Part shown: positions 51,561-58,572 of the stretch, piece by piece
Layout of the letters: every line of letters begins with the position of its first letter
How positions within the stretch are numbered: position 1 is the stretch's first letter
Translations under genes and position numbers: made by a program
The notes under the pieces: model-generated
Database searches by the model: none
The model's input: the letters and a program-made list of their open reading frames with translations, nothing else
Told to the model about the DNA's origin: nothing
Source of the DNA: Novimethylophilus sp036504375
Lineage (GTDB): Bacteria; Pseudomonadota; Gammaproteobacteria; Burkholderiales; Methylophilaceae
Direction: 5' to 3'
DNA length: 58,572 nucleotides
Assembly (NCBI RefSeq): GCF_036504375.1
Contig: NZ_DASXVH010000028.1
Coordinates: 1 to 58,572 of the forward strand

Positions 51561-52760
51561 ATGACGCAATCCACCTTCAAACGCCTGCTGCTTGGCATTA
51601 CCGGCGGTATCGCTACCTACAAGGCGGCGGAACTGGTACGCCTGCTGGTCAGGCAAGGCGTTGAGGTGCAGGTGGTGATGACGCAGGCGGCATGCCAGTT
51701 CATCACGCCGGTGACGATGCAGGCGCTTTCCGGACGCCCGGTATTTACCGATCTGTGGGATAACCGCATAGACAACGGCATGGCGCATATCGAATTTACC
51801 CGGGATGTCGATGCCATCCTGATCGCTCCGGCCAGCGCCGACTTTCTCGCCAAGTTGGCGCAAGGCCGTGCCGATGACCTGCTTTCCACCTTGTGTCTGG
51901 CCCGCGCCTGTCCTTTGATGGTGGCCCCGGCGATGAATGTCCATATGTGGAAAAATGCTGCCACCCAACGCAACTTGGCCTTGCTGAAAAAAGACGGCGC
52001 ACTGATATTCGGCCCGGGCAGCGGCGAACAGGCATGCGGCGATGAGGGATTCGGCCGCATGCTGGACCCGGAAGTACTGCTCGAAGCCCTCGAAGCCAGC
52101 CAGCAGCCAAAATTATTGGCCGGCAAAAAGTTACTCATCACCGCCGGACCGACTTTCGAGGCCATCGATGCAGCTCGCGGCATCACCAACCTGAGTTCGG
52201 GAAAGATGGGCTATGCGATCGCCCGCGCCGCGCTTGAGATGGGGGCTGAAGTCACCCTGATCAGCGGCCAAACCTCTCAAATCCCGCCATATGGCGCCAA
52301 CCTGATAAAAGTTACCAGCGCACAGCAGATGCTCACCGCCGTCATGGCCAACCTGGTAAGCAAGGATGTATTCATTGCCGTGGCCGCCGTCGCCGATTAT
52401 TACGTCCTCAACCCCAGCGAACAGAAAATCAAGAAAGATGCGCACATACTGACGCTGGAACTGGCACCCAATCCCGATATTCTCGCCAATGTCATGAACC
52501 TGCCGGACCCGCCCTTCTGTGCCGGGTTTGCCGCAGAAAGCGAGAATCTTATCGAATATGCGGAACATAAACGTCGCCGCAAAAATCTTCCGCTACTTGC
52601 CGCCAACCTGATCCAGGACGCTTTTGGCGGCGACGACAGCGAACTCGTGCTCCTGGATGACAAAGGCGCGCACCCCTTGCCGAGAGCGCCTAAAATCATT
52701 CTGGCACGGCAGCTGTTGCGCCATCTGGCAAGAATGCTGCCAAAAAAACCGAAGGATTAA
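51561..52760 (+). CDS. coaBC: Bifunctional phosphopantothenoylcysteine synthetase/decarboxylase CoaBC
   Basis: Two steps of coenzyme A synthesis in one protein. The N-terminal CoaC part (about 1-185) has FMN-binding LLLGITGGIATYKAAELVR, the active-site His in NGMAHIEFTR, and the PAMNVHMW motif. The C-terminal CoaB part (about 190-399) starts KKLLITAGPTFEAIDAARGI. The 399 residues are normal. dut follows after 4 bases. Confidence 0.96.
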   Translation: MTQSTFKRLLLGITGGIATYKAAELVRLLVRQGVEVQVVMTQAACQFITPVTMQALSGRPVFTDLWDNRIDNGMAHIEFTRDVDAILIAPASADFLAKLAQGRADDLLSTLCLARACPLMVAPAMNVHMWKNAATQRNLALLKKDGALIFGPGSGEQACGDEGFGRMLDPEVLLEALEASQQPKLLAGKKLLITAGPTFEAIDAARGITNLSSGKMGYAIARAALEMGAEVTLISGQTSQIPPYGANLIKVTSAQQMLTAVMANLVSKDVFIAVAAVADYYVLNPSEQKIKKDAHILTLELAPNPDILANVMNLPDPPFCAGFAAESENLIEYAEHKRRRKNLPLLAANLIQDAFGGDDSELVLLDDKGAHPLPRAPKIILARQLLRHLARMLPKKPKD

Positions 52761-52764
52761 TGCC

Positions 52765-53211
52765 ATGCATATTGATGTCAAAATACTCGACCAGCGCCTG
52801 CGCAATCATCTTCCCGCTTATGCCACAGCAGGTTCTGCCGGCCTCGATTTGCGCGCCTGCATTGAGCATGTATTGACGCTGCATCCCGGAGAGACCGAAT
52901 TGTTGCCTACCGGCATGGCCATTCATTTAGCCGACCCCGGCTATGCCGCCTTGATTCTGCCCAGATCCGGCTTGGGGCACAAACATGGCATCGTGCTCGG
53001 CAACCTGGTGGGACTGATCGATTCCGATTATCAAGGCCAGCTGTTCGTCTCTTGCTGGAATCGGAGCCGCGAGGTTTTCATGCTGAACCCCATGGAGCGT
53101 ATCGCCCAGCTTGTGATCGTTCCGGTAGTGCAAGCCGATTTCAATATTGTTCAGGAGTTCCCGGAAAGCCCGCGCGGCGCCGGAGGCTTCGGCAGCACCG
53201 GCAAGCATTAG
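52765..53211 (+). CDS. dut: dUTP diphosphatase
   Basis: Trimeric dUTPase that hydrolyses dUTP to dUMP, keeping uracil out of DNA. Motif 1 is AGSAGLDLRAC, motif 2 PRSGLGHKHG, motif 3 GNLVGLIDSDYQGQ, and motif 5 RGAGGFGSTGKH at the C-terminus. The start is ATG 52765, giving 148 residues; the reading frame extends upstream into coaBC, but no upstream start fits the family length. It follows coaBC, a common arrangement. Confidence 0.96.
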   Translation: MHIDVKILDQRLRNHLPAYATAGSAGLDLRACIEHVLTLHPGETELLPTGMAIHLADPGYAALILPRSGLGHKHGIVLGNLVGLIDSDYQGQLFVSCWNRSREVFMLNPMERIAQLVIVPVVQADFNIVQEFPESPRGAGGFGSTGKH

Positions 53212-53301
53212 GAATGCGAAGCCTGCATAATCGATGATCGGACTTGAACCGAAGCACGCTTTTATGGTATAAAAGCGGTTTTTCCAAATTCGGAGACAAC
53301 C

Positions 53302-53538
53302 ATGGCACGCGTATGTCAGGTGACCGGCAAAAAGCCGATGAGCGGGAATAATGTTTCCCACGCCAACAACAAGACCAAACGACGTTTTCTGCCCAATCTG
53401 CAGAATCGCAAATTCTGGGTCGAAAGCGAAAACCGCTGGGTGAGCATGCGCATCACCAATGCTGCACTGCGTACAATTGACAAGAATGGCATCGATGCGG
53501 TGCTGGCCGATATGCGCGCCCGCGGCGACAAGATTTGA
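53302..53538 (+). CDS. rpmB: Ribosomal protein L28
   Basis: 50S protein L28. It starts MARVCQVTGKKPMSGNNVSH, the signature of the family, and ends in a basic C-terminus after NAALRTIDKNGIDAVLADMR. The 78 residues are normal. A ribosome binding site (GGAGAC) precedes it, and rpmG follows after 11 bases. Confidence 0.97.
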   Translation: MARVCQVTGKKPMSGNNVSHANNKTKRRFLPNLQNRKFWVESENRWVSMRITNAALRTIDKNGIDAVLADMRARGDKI

Positions 53539-53549
53539 GGGATTGAACC

Positions 53550-53717
53550 ATGGCAACCAAGATTCGTGAAAAGATCAAGCTGGAGTCTTCCGCAGGCACC
53601 GGCCATTTTTACACCACCACCAAGAATAAGCGCACCATGCCGGAAAAGATGGAGATCTCCAAATTTGATCCGGTAGTTCGCAAGCACGTCGCTTACAAGG
53701 AAACCAAGCTGAAATAA
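53550..53717 (+). CDS. rpmG: Ribosomal protein L33
   Basis: 50S protein L33, only 55 residues. It reads MATKIREKIKLESSAGTGHF, then YTTTKNKRTMPEKMEI, ending ETKLK. The zinc-ribbon cysteines are absent, so this is the cysteine-free form. It follows rpmB after 11 bases and is followed by a terminator, so rpmB-rpmG is a compact transcript. Confidence 0.97.
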   Translation: MATKIREKIKLESSAGTGHFYTTTKNKRTMPEKMEISKFDPVVRKHVAYKETKLK

Positions 53718-53734
53718 GCCTGAATTTCCCCAAT

Positions 53735-53764
53735 AAAAAAGCCCGCAGATTGCGGGCTTTTTTA
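53735..53764 (+). terminator. Rho-independent terminator after rpmG
   Basis: AAAAAAGCCCGCA, loop GAT, TGCGGGCTTTTTTA: a stable stem with flanking A and T runs, 18 bases after the rpmG stop. Its symmetry lets it also end the convergent mechanosensitive-channel transcript. Confidence 0.93.
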
Positions 53765-53794
53765 TTGCGTCACTATCTCTACCCCACCTATCTG

Positions 53795-55042
53795 CTAGCC
53801 AAGCATGCGAACTTCCCGCTGGGGGTAAGGAATAGCGATGCCATTGACGCGAAACTCTTCCAATATTTTCAGATATAACGCGGATTTCAGGCTGGAGAAG
53901 CCTTCTTCCGGATCATCCACCCATAGCGATAGCTGCAAATCAATTCCATTTTCTCCCAAGCCCTGCACTACGACATTCGGCTCCGGAGTTCGCAACACCC
54001 GCGGATGGCAAATCGCAGCCTCACGAACGATCTGCATCGCCTTTTCCAGCGGGCTGTCGTAGCTGACTTGCAAAGGCATCAATACGCGCGCATTGCGATC
54101 GGAAAATGAATGGTTAATGACTGTGGAGGTAATAAGCGTGTCGTTCGGGATCACGACTTCGGTACCATCCAATTTACGCAGGACCAGGTAACGCCCATGT
54201 AACTGATGAACTACGCCATAATGCCCGTCTACGGTCAGCATATCTCCCATATGCAGCGAGTGATCCAAAAGGATGATGAATCCGCTGAGATAGTTGCTGG
54301 CGATTTTCTGCAGCCCAAAACCCAGCCCGACGCCAAGCGCTCCGCCGAAAACCGATAGCAACGTGATGTCGAAGCCTACCGCGGAAAGGGCCGCCAGGAC
54401 ACCCACCATGATCAACAGTATGCGCAACAGCTTGGTAAGCACGACGCGCAGGTTCAGGTCGATGCGCTCGGCGCTCATCACCTTGTTTTCGAGCAATCGT
54501 CCTATCCATAAAGCCGCCACCAGGGTAGCAGCTGCCGTCACAAGAGCCTGCAGGATGAGCAAGACGGATACTTGCCGATGGCCGATACTGAAACCAGCTC
54601 CATCCAGAAAATCGACCAGTTCCGGGAGCAAGCCGGTAAGGTGCAATGCAACCATGCTCCATACCGCCGAGACAATCAGGTTTTCCGTGGCGCGCACCCA
54701 GCCGCTGGGTGCAAAAATATAGCGCAGGATATAGGCTGCGAGCCGAATCGCCGCCATCGCCGCCAGCAATGTCGAGGCCAGCTTGAGTATTCCGGTATGT
54801 TGCCAATGGTTCAAGACGAGGCGTCCGGCGGCAGTCAGCGCCAGAGCCGTCAAGGGAAACATTACATGCTTGATGCCGCCGATGCCGAGCTTCCATGTAG
54901 CCGGCGCATCTCTCATGATTTGGCGGATCAACAGCCGATTGATTACCCAGGCGCACAGCAGGCTGCTGCCAAGAATTGCCAGTTGCCACAAGACGGTCTC
55001 GGTATGTAAGTCAGCCCATATTTCAAGCCAGAATTCGCGCAT
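53795..55042 (-). CDS. MscS-family mechanosensitive ion channel
   Basis: Membrane channel opened by membrane tension during osmotic downshift. Several N-terminal helices (about 18-190) precede the MscS core: the pore helix FGGALGVGLGFGLQKIASNY, then SGFIILLDHSLHMGDMLTVD, and the beta domain with YLVLRKLDGTEVVIPNDTLI. The 415 residues place it among the larger MscS-like proteins with extra helices. It stands alone between rpmG and mgtE, on the minus strand with mgtE. Confidence 0.93.
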   Translation of the reverse strand: MREFWLEIWADLHTETVLWQLAILGSSLLCAWVINRLLIRQIMRDAPATWKLGIGGIKHVMFPLTALALTAAGRLVLNHWQHTGILKLASTLLAAMAAIRLAAYILRYIFAPSGWVRATENLIVSAVWSMVALHLTGLLPELVDFLDGAGFSIGHRQVSVLLILQALVTAAATLVAALWIGRLLENKVMSAERIDLNLRVVLTKLLRILLIMVGVLAALSAVGFDITLLSVFGGALGVGLGFGLQKIASNYLSGFIILLDHSLHMGDMLTVDGHYGVVHQLHGRYLVLRKLDGTEVVIPNDTLITSTVINHSFSDRNARVLMPLQVSYDSPLEKAMQIVREAAICHPRVLRTPEPNVVVQGLGENGIDLQLSLWVDDPEEGFSSLKSALYLKILEEFRVNGIAIPYPQREVRMLG

Positions 55043-55050
55043 GTTTGTTT

Positions 55051-56487
55051 TTATATAAGGAAAATCGTCGCAAGGCCAAGAAAGATGAAAAAGCCGCCGC
55101 TATCCGTAACCGCGGTAATCATAACGCTGGACCCCACGGCAGGGTCGCGCCCTGCCCTTGTCATCACCAGCGGAATCGCCACCCCCATAACTGCGGCAAG
55201 CAGCAGATTGAGGGTCATCGCAGCCATCATCACCAGGCCCAGCATGACGTTGTGGTATAGCAGGTATGCGACCAAGCCCAATACTCCGCCCCACACCAAG
55301 CCATTCAACAAACTGACGCCCAGCTCTTTATAGAACAGGTTCTTCATGTTGTGCGCGCTGATCTGCCCAAGCGCCAACCCGCGTACTATCATCGTCGTCG
55401 TCTGATTGCCGGAATTGCCGCCGATACCAGCGACAATCGGCATCAGGGCTGCCAGCGCCACAACCTTTTCAATCGATCCTTCAAACAGACCGATTACCCG
55501 CGAGGCCACAAATGCAGTCACCAGATTGATAGATAGCCAGGTCCAACGGTTCTGGACCGACTTCCATACCGAGGCGAATAAATCCTCCTCTTCCTTCAAG
55601 CCGGCCATCGAAAGCATTTCGCTCTCTGATTCCTCGCGGATGAAATCCATTACCGCATCGACGGTCAGACGACCTACCAATTTATTATTGGCATCCACGA
55701 CCGGCGCCGTCACCAAATCGTAGCGCTCGAATGCGGACGATGCTTCGCTAGCCTTATCTTCGCAATGGAAAATAACGGCGTCATCCGACATCACCGAGGC
55801 TACGGTGCTCTCGGGGTCTTGCACCAACAATCGTTTGAGTGGCAGCACGCCGCGCAAGGCGTCGTCACGGTCAACCACAAACAATTTGTCGGTATGATTG
55901 GGAAGCTTGCCGAGACGGCGCAGATACCGCAGTACAACATCGAGGCTGATATCTTCACGAATAGTGACGATGTCGAAATCCATCAATGCCCCCACGGCAT
56001 CCTCCGGATAAGATAGCGCCGATTGCAAGCGCTCGCGGTTCTGGCTATCCAGACTTTCCAGCAACTCCTGGAATACATCCTTGGGCAGGTCCGGGGCGAG
56101 ATCGGCAATCTCGTCGGTATCGAGCTGCTCGGCTGCCGCCAACAGTTCTTCGCTGTCCATCTCCGCGATCAGCGTCTGCCGGACGGCATCGGACACTTCC
56201 AGCAGGATCTCGCCGTCGCGCTCCGCCTTGACCAGATCCCATACGATCAAACGTTGACCCAGCGGAAGAGACTCAAGAATATAGGCAACGTCAGCCGGAT
56301 GCAGCGATTCCAGCTTCTTTTGCAACTCGGCAAGATTCTGTTTATGCACCAGCGATTCCACCAAGGCATGGCGCGGCATGTCTTGCTTATGCACAAGATC
56401 CTCGACCAGCTTATGCTTGTTCAGCAGGTGGATGACCTGTTGCAGGCTTTCTTGCAGGCTTTCTTTGTATTGTTCCGCTTCAGCCAT
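55051..56487 (-). CDS. mgtE: Magnesium transporter MgtE
   Basis: Mg2+ channel with an N-terminal superhelical domain (about 30-150, HPADVAYILESLPLGQRLIV), two CBS domains that sense Mg2+ (about 155-285, with the MDFDIVTIREDISL and VTAPVVDANNKLVGRLTVD cores), a plug helix and five membrane helices (about 310-478). GIGGNSGNQTTTMIVRGLAL is the ion-pore motif. The 478 residues are normal. The leader between it and the divergent gene is too short for an M-box riboswitch. Confidence 0.95.
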   Translation of the reverse strand: MAEAEQYKESLQESLQQVIHLLNKHKLVEDLVHKQDMPRHALVESLVHKQNLAELQKKLESLHPADVAYILESLPLGQRLIVWDLVKAERDGEILLEVSDAVRQTLIAEMDSEELLAAAEQLDTDEIADLAPDLPKDVFQELLESLDSQNRERLQSALSYPEDAVGALMDFDIVTIREDISLDVVLRYLRRLGKLPNHTDKLFVVDRDDALRGVLPLKRLLVQDPESTVASVMSDDAVIFHCEDKASEASSAFERYDLVTAPVVDANNKLVGRLTVDAVMDFIREESESEMLSMAGLKEEEDLFASVWKSVQNRWTWLSINLVTAFVASRVIGLFEGSIEKVVALAALMPIVAGIGGNSGNQTTTMIVRGLALGQISAHNMKNLFYKELGVSLLNGLVWGGVLGLVAYLLYHNVMLGLVMMAAMTLNLLLAAVMGVAIPLVMTRAGRDPAVGSSVMITAVTDSGGFFIFLGLATIFLI

Positions 56488-56595
56488 GGATGCAATTGAC
56501 GCTGGTGATTAGAGTGTATAGCCACATTGTAAGAAAATCATGTGACGCAAGTCCATTCAAGTTACAATTTTCTGCTTACTTCTGGAATAAATATT

Positions 56596-56841
56596 TTGCC
56601 TTCCGAACTCATACTCTACGGCACGTCTTCTTGTCATCTTTGCGAGCAAGCGTTGACTTGCATACTTCCTATCGGCCAGGCGCTGGACCTGAAGGTGCGA
56701 GAAATCGATATTGCCAACGATGTAGCGCTTGAAGAAACCTATGGGCTGCGCATTCCGGTTATTGCGTTCAATAGCTCAGAACTTGGCTGGCCGTTCAATG
56801 CAGAGCAAGTCACCGCTTTTCTTTACACGCACAAAGACTAA
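56596..56841 (+). CDS. Thioredoxin-fold (glutaredoxin-like, DUF836) protein
   Basis: Small redox protein with CHLC in LYGTSSCHLCEQALTCIL and a cis-Pro segment GLRIPVIAFNSSELGWPF. It matches the short DUF836/glutaredoxin-like proteins whose substrate is unknown. The start is taken as TTG 56596 (81 residues, GGA 9 bases upstream), since homologues begin right before the first strand; GTG 56542 would give 99 residues. A hairpin follows at 56842-56869. Confidence 0.78.
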   Translation: MPSELILYGTSSCHLCEQALTCILPIGQALDLKVREIDIANDVALEETYGLRIPVIAFNSSELGWPFNAEQVTAFLYTHKD

Positions 56842-56869
56842 AGCCGGGTACGCTTACGCATACCCGGCT
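56842..56869. terminator. Hairpin between the thioredoxin-fold gene and rplQ
   Basis: AGCCGGGTA ... TACCCGGCT: a perfect 9-bp stem around a 10-base loop, at the convergent ends of the two transcripts. T-runs are weak on both sides. Confidence 0.7.
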
Positions 56870-56893
56870 TCATATCGTAGACCTACAACCGAA

Positions 56894-57280
56894 TTACGCA
56901 GTGACTGCTTCGGCTTCGGTATCCGGGCGATCCACCAGTTCTACCAGCGCCATCGGCGCGTTGTCACCCTGACGGAAGCCGCACTTGAGAATACGCAGAT
57001 ACCCACCATTGCGGGCGGCATAGCGTGGACCCAGTTCGTCAAACAGCTTGACGACCACATCCCGGTCACGGGTACGGTTAAAGGCCAGGCGGCGGTTAGC
57101 CAAGCTTGCATTCTTGCCAAGCGTGATTAGCGGCTCGGCCACTTTGCGCAGTTCCTTTGCCTTGGGCAAGGTGGTTTTGATAACTTCATGGCGCAACAAG
57201 GAGTTGGCCATATTGCGCAGCATCGCCAGGCGATGACTGCTGGTACGGTTCAGTTTGCGGTTGCTGACACGATGACGCAT
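56894..57280 (-). CDS. rplQ: Ribosomal protein L17
   Basis: 50S protein L17. It opens MRHRVSNRKLNRTSSHRLAM and has the conserved LRHEVIKTTLPKAKELRKVA. The 128 residues are normal. It is the last gene of the alpha operon (rpsD-rpoA-rplQ), transcribed leftward, 10 bases after rpoA. Confidence 0.97.
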   Translation of the reverse strand: MRHRVSNRKLNRTSSHRLAMLRNMANSLLRHEVIKTTLPKAKELRKVAEPLITLGKNASLANRRLAFNRTRDRDVVVKLFDELGPRYAARNGGYLRILKCGFRQGDNAPMALVELVDRPDTEAEAVTA

Positions 57281-57290
57281 GATTTTATCC

Positions 57291-58283
57291 TCAAACCCTT
57301 TCCAGATTGGCAGGCGGCCAATTTTCCAGCTTCATACCGAGCGTCAAGCCACGTGAGGCCAGCACATCCTTGATTTCATTCAAGGATTTGCGGCCAAGAT
57401 TCGGGGCCTTCAACAACTCGGACTCATGGCGCTGGATAAGATCGCCGATGTAATAAATGTTTTCTGCCTTGAGGCAGTTGGCGGAACGCACGGTCAACTC
57501 CAGATCATCAACCGGGCGCAGCAGAATCGGATCGATCTGCGGCGTAGCGCGCCCATTGGATACAGCCTCTGCAGGCGCACCTTCGAGGTCGGCAAACACC
57601 GACAGCTGTCCGATCAAAATGCGAGCGGCATCGCGAATCGCCTGCTCCGGCTCAATGGCGCCGTTGGTTTCGACGTCCATCACCAGCTTATCCAGGTCAG
57701 TGCGCTGCTCGACCCGTGCGCTATCGACGTGATAACTCACCTTGCGAATCGGGCTGAACGATGCATCCACCAGGATGAAACCCATGGCGCGATCTTCATC
57801 AGCGCTTTTTTGGCGCGAAGGTACCGGCTGATAGCCGCGCCCCATCTCAACCTTGACTTCGATAGAGAGCTTGCCGCCCTTGGTCAGGTGCGCAATGACA
57901 TGAGCGGGGTTTACGATCTCCACGTCATGACCGGCATCGAAATCGCCAGCCGTCACCACGCCTTCGGCCGACTTGTTGAGTGTCAGCACAGCTTCGGTAT
58001 GGTTGTGCAGCTTGAGGGCAACCCCTTTGAGGTTCAGCAGGATATCGACGACATCTTCCTGCACGCCTTCAAGCGTGGAATACTCATGCACTACGCCATC
58101 GATTTTAACTTCGGTAATGGCGAAGCCCGCGATGGAGGACAGCAGAACACGGCGCAGGGCATTGCCCAGCGTATAGCCGAACCCACGCTCCATCGGCTCG
58201 AGCGTCACACGTGCGCGGCTCGGCGAAATCGCTTCCACCTCCACTACACGCGGCTTCAGATATTCATTTGGACTGCTTTGCAT
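57291..58283 (-). CDS. rpoA: RNA polymerase alpha subunit
   Basis: Alpha subunit that dimerises to start RNA polymerase assembly. The N-terminal domain holds RVTLEPMERGFGYTLGNALR and LLSSIAGFAITEVKIDGV. The C-terminal domain holds LRPVDDLELTVRSANCLKAE, the DNA and activator-binding region, ending with NLGRKSLNEIKDVLASRGL. The 330 residues match betaproteobacterial length. Confidence 0.98.
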   Translation of the reverse strand: MQSSPNEYLKPRVVEVEAISPSRARVTLEPMERGFGYTLGNALRRVLLSSIAGFAITEVKIDGVVHEYSTLEGVQEDVVDILLNLKGVALKLHNHTEAVLTLNKSAEGVVTAGDFDAGHDVEIVNPAHVIAHLTKGGKLSIEVKVEMGRGYQPVPSRQKSADEDRAMGFILVDASFSPIRKVSYHVDSARVEQRTDLDKLVMDVETNGAIEPEQAIRDAARILIGQLSVFADLEGAPAEAVSNGRATPQIDPILLRPVDDLELTVRSANCLKAENIYYIGDLIQRHESELLKAPNLGRKSLNEIKDVLASRGLTLGMKLENWPPANLERV

Positions 58284-58310
58284 CGCTGTTCCTTCAGTAA
58301 ATTGTGCAGA

Positions 58311-58572
58311 TTACTTGGAGTACAGTTCCACCACGAGAGACTCGTTGATGGTGGACGGCAACTCGTCGCGCTGCGGACGAGCCTTATAAGTACCTTTAAG
58401 CGCCTTCACATCCACTTCCAACCACTCAGGGAACCCGCGTTGTTCAGCTGCTTCGATTGCCCCCTTGATCCGCAGCTGCTGTTTGGATTTCTCGGCAACC
58501 TCGACCACATCACCAGGACGAACCTGATAAGACGGAATGTTGACACGCTTACCATTCACCAGAATGCTGTTG
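58311..58572 (-). CDS. rpsD: Ribosomal protein S4, C-terminal part (N-terminus outside window)
   Basis: 30S protein S4, which nucleates the body of the small subunit and represses the alpha operon. The visible 87 residues begin within the S4 RNA-binding domain (NGKRVNIPSYQVRPGDVVEV) and end INESLVVELYSK. No start codon lies in the window; the frame runs off the right edge. An internal ATG near 58559 is not a start. Confidence 0.96.
   Translation of the reverse strand, partial: NSILVNGKRVNIPSYQVRPGDVVEVAEKSKQQLRIKGAIEAAEQRGFPEWLEVDVKALKGTYKARPQRDELPSTINESLVVELYSK

Noticed and set aside
56488..56595. Mg2+ riboswitch (M-box) upstream of mgtE
   Set aside because: The gap to the divergent gene is about 108 bases at most and shows no long paired structure.

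Overview
The window reads as chromosomal DNA of a betaproteobacterium, probably in or near the Nitrosomonadales (inferred from gene content and order; no rRNA is present to fix this). The arguments are mraZ-rsmH, mlaFEDCB-ibaG-grxD-murA running into hisGDCBHAFIE-hinT-tatABC, rpmBG next to dut and coaBC, and the rplQ-rpoA-rpsD end of the ribosomal protein cluster. Genes are densely packed, with many 4-base stop/start overlaps.

Layout: 1-1743 holds rsmH (cut by the edge), mraZ with a four-repeat MraZ operator, and the RNase P RNA, all on the minus strand. 1844-8389 is one rightward run: the Mla lipid-transport operon, a two-gene ABC exporter, ibaG-grxD and murA. 8398-16875 is the histidine pathway followed by a HIT protein and tatABC; a 151-bp inverted-repeat element sits between hisD and hisC. 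16880-20936 has a DegS-like protease, a Nif3-family protein, L31 and an ArnT-like glycosyltransferase. 20941-29469 is a tungsten/molybdenum block: a leftward oxyanion-type porin and tupABC, an HTH-only ModE-like regulator, then a rightward moaA-fdhD-mobA-mobB-moeA run. 29546-31765 is a TonB-dependent receptor of the YncD/PqqU type. 31842-35062 is flhB-flhA.

35178-48305 is the most distinctive part. It holds a fused SoxYZ-like carrier, a cytochrome b561, a metallo-beta-lactamase-fold hydrolase and a TonB-like protein. After a housekeeping stretch (thpR, bcp, a PIN-PhoH ATPase, an LplT-like transporter) comes a leftward run: xoxF (lanthanide-type PQQ methanol dehydrogenase), xoxJ, two XoxG-like cytochromes c (one a predicted lipoprotein) and an NDH-2. 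48564-58572 returns to housekeeping and transport: an iminopeptidase, a YihY/cNMP-domain fusion, radC, coaBC, dut, rpmB-rpmG, an MscS-type channel, mgtE, a thioredoxin-fold protein, rplQ, rpoA and part of rpsD.

A connecting reading (inference): XoxF oxidises methanol or another alcohol in the periplasm using PQQ and a lanthanide. The SoxYZ-like carrier and zinc hydrolase belong to the poorly understood quinoprotein relay families. The YncD-type receptor may import PQQ. The W/Mo uptake, Moco and FdhD genes would supply a formate dehydrogenase, which would finish C1 oxidation. No formate dehydrogenase, pqq synthesis genes or hisZ are in the window.
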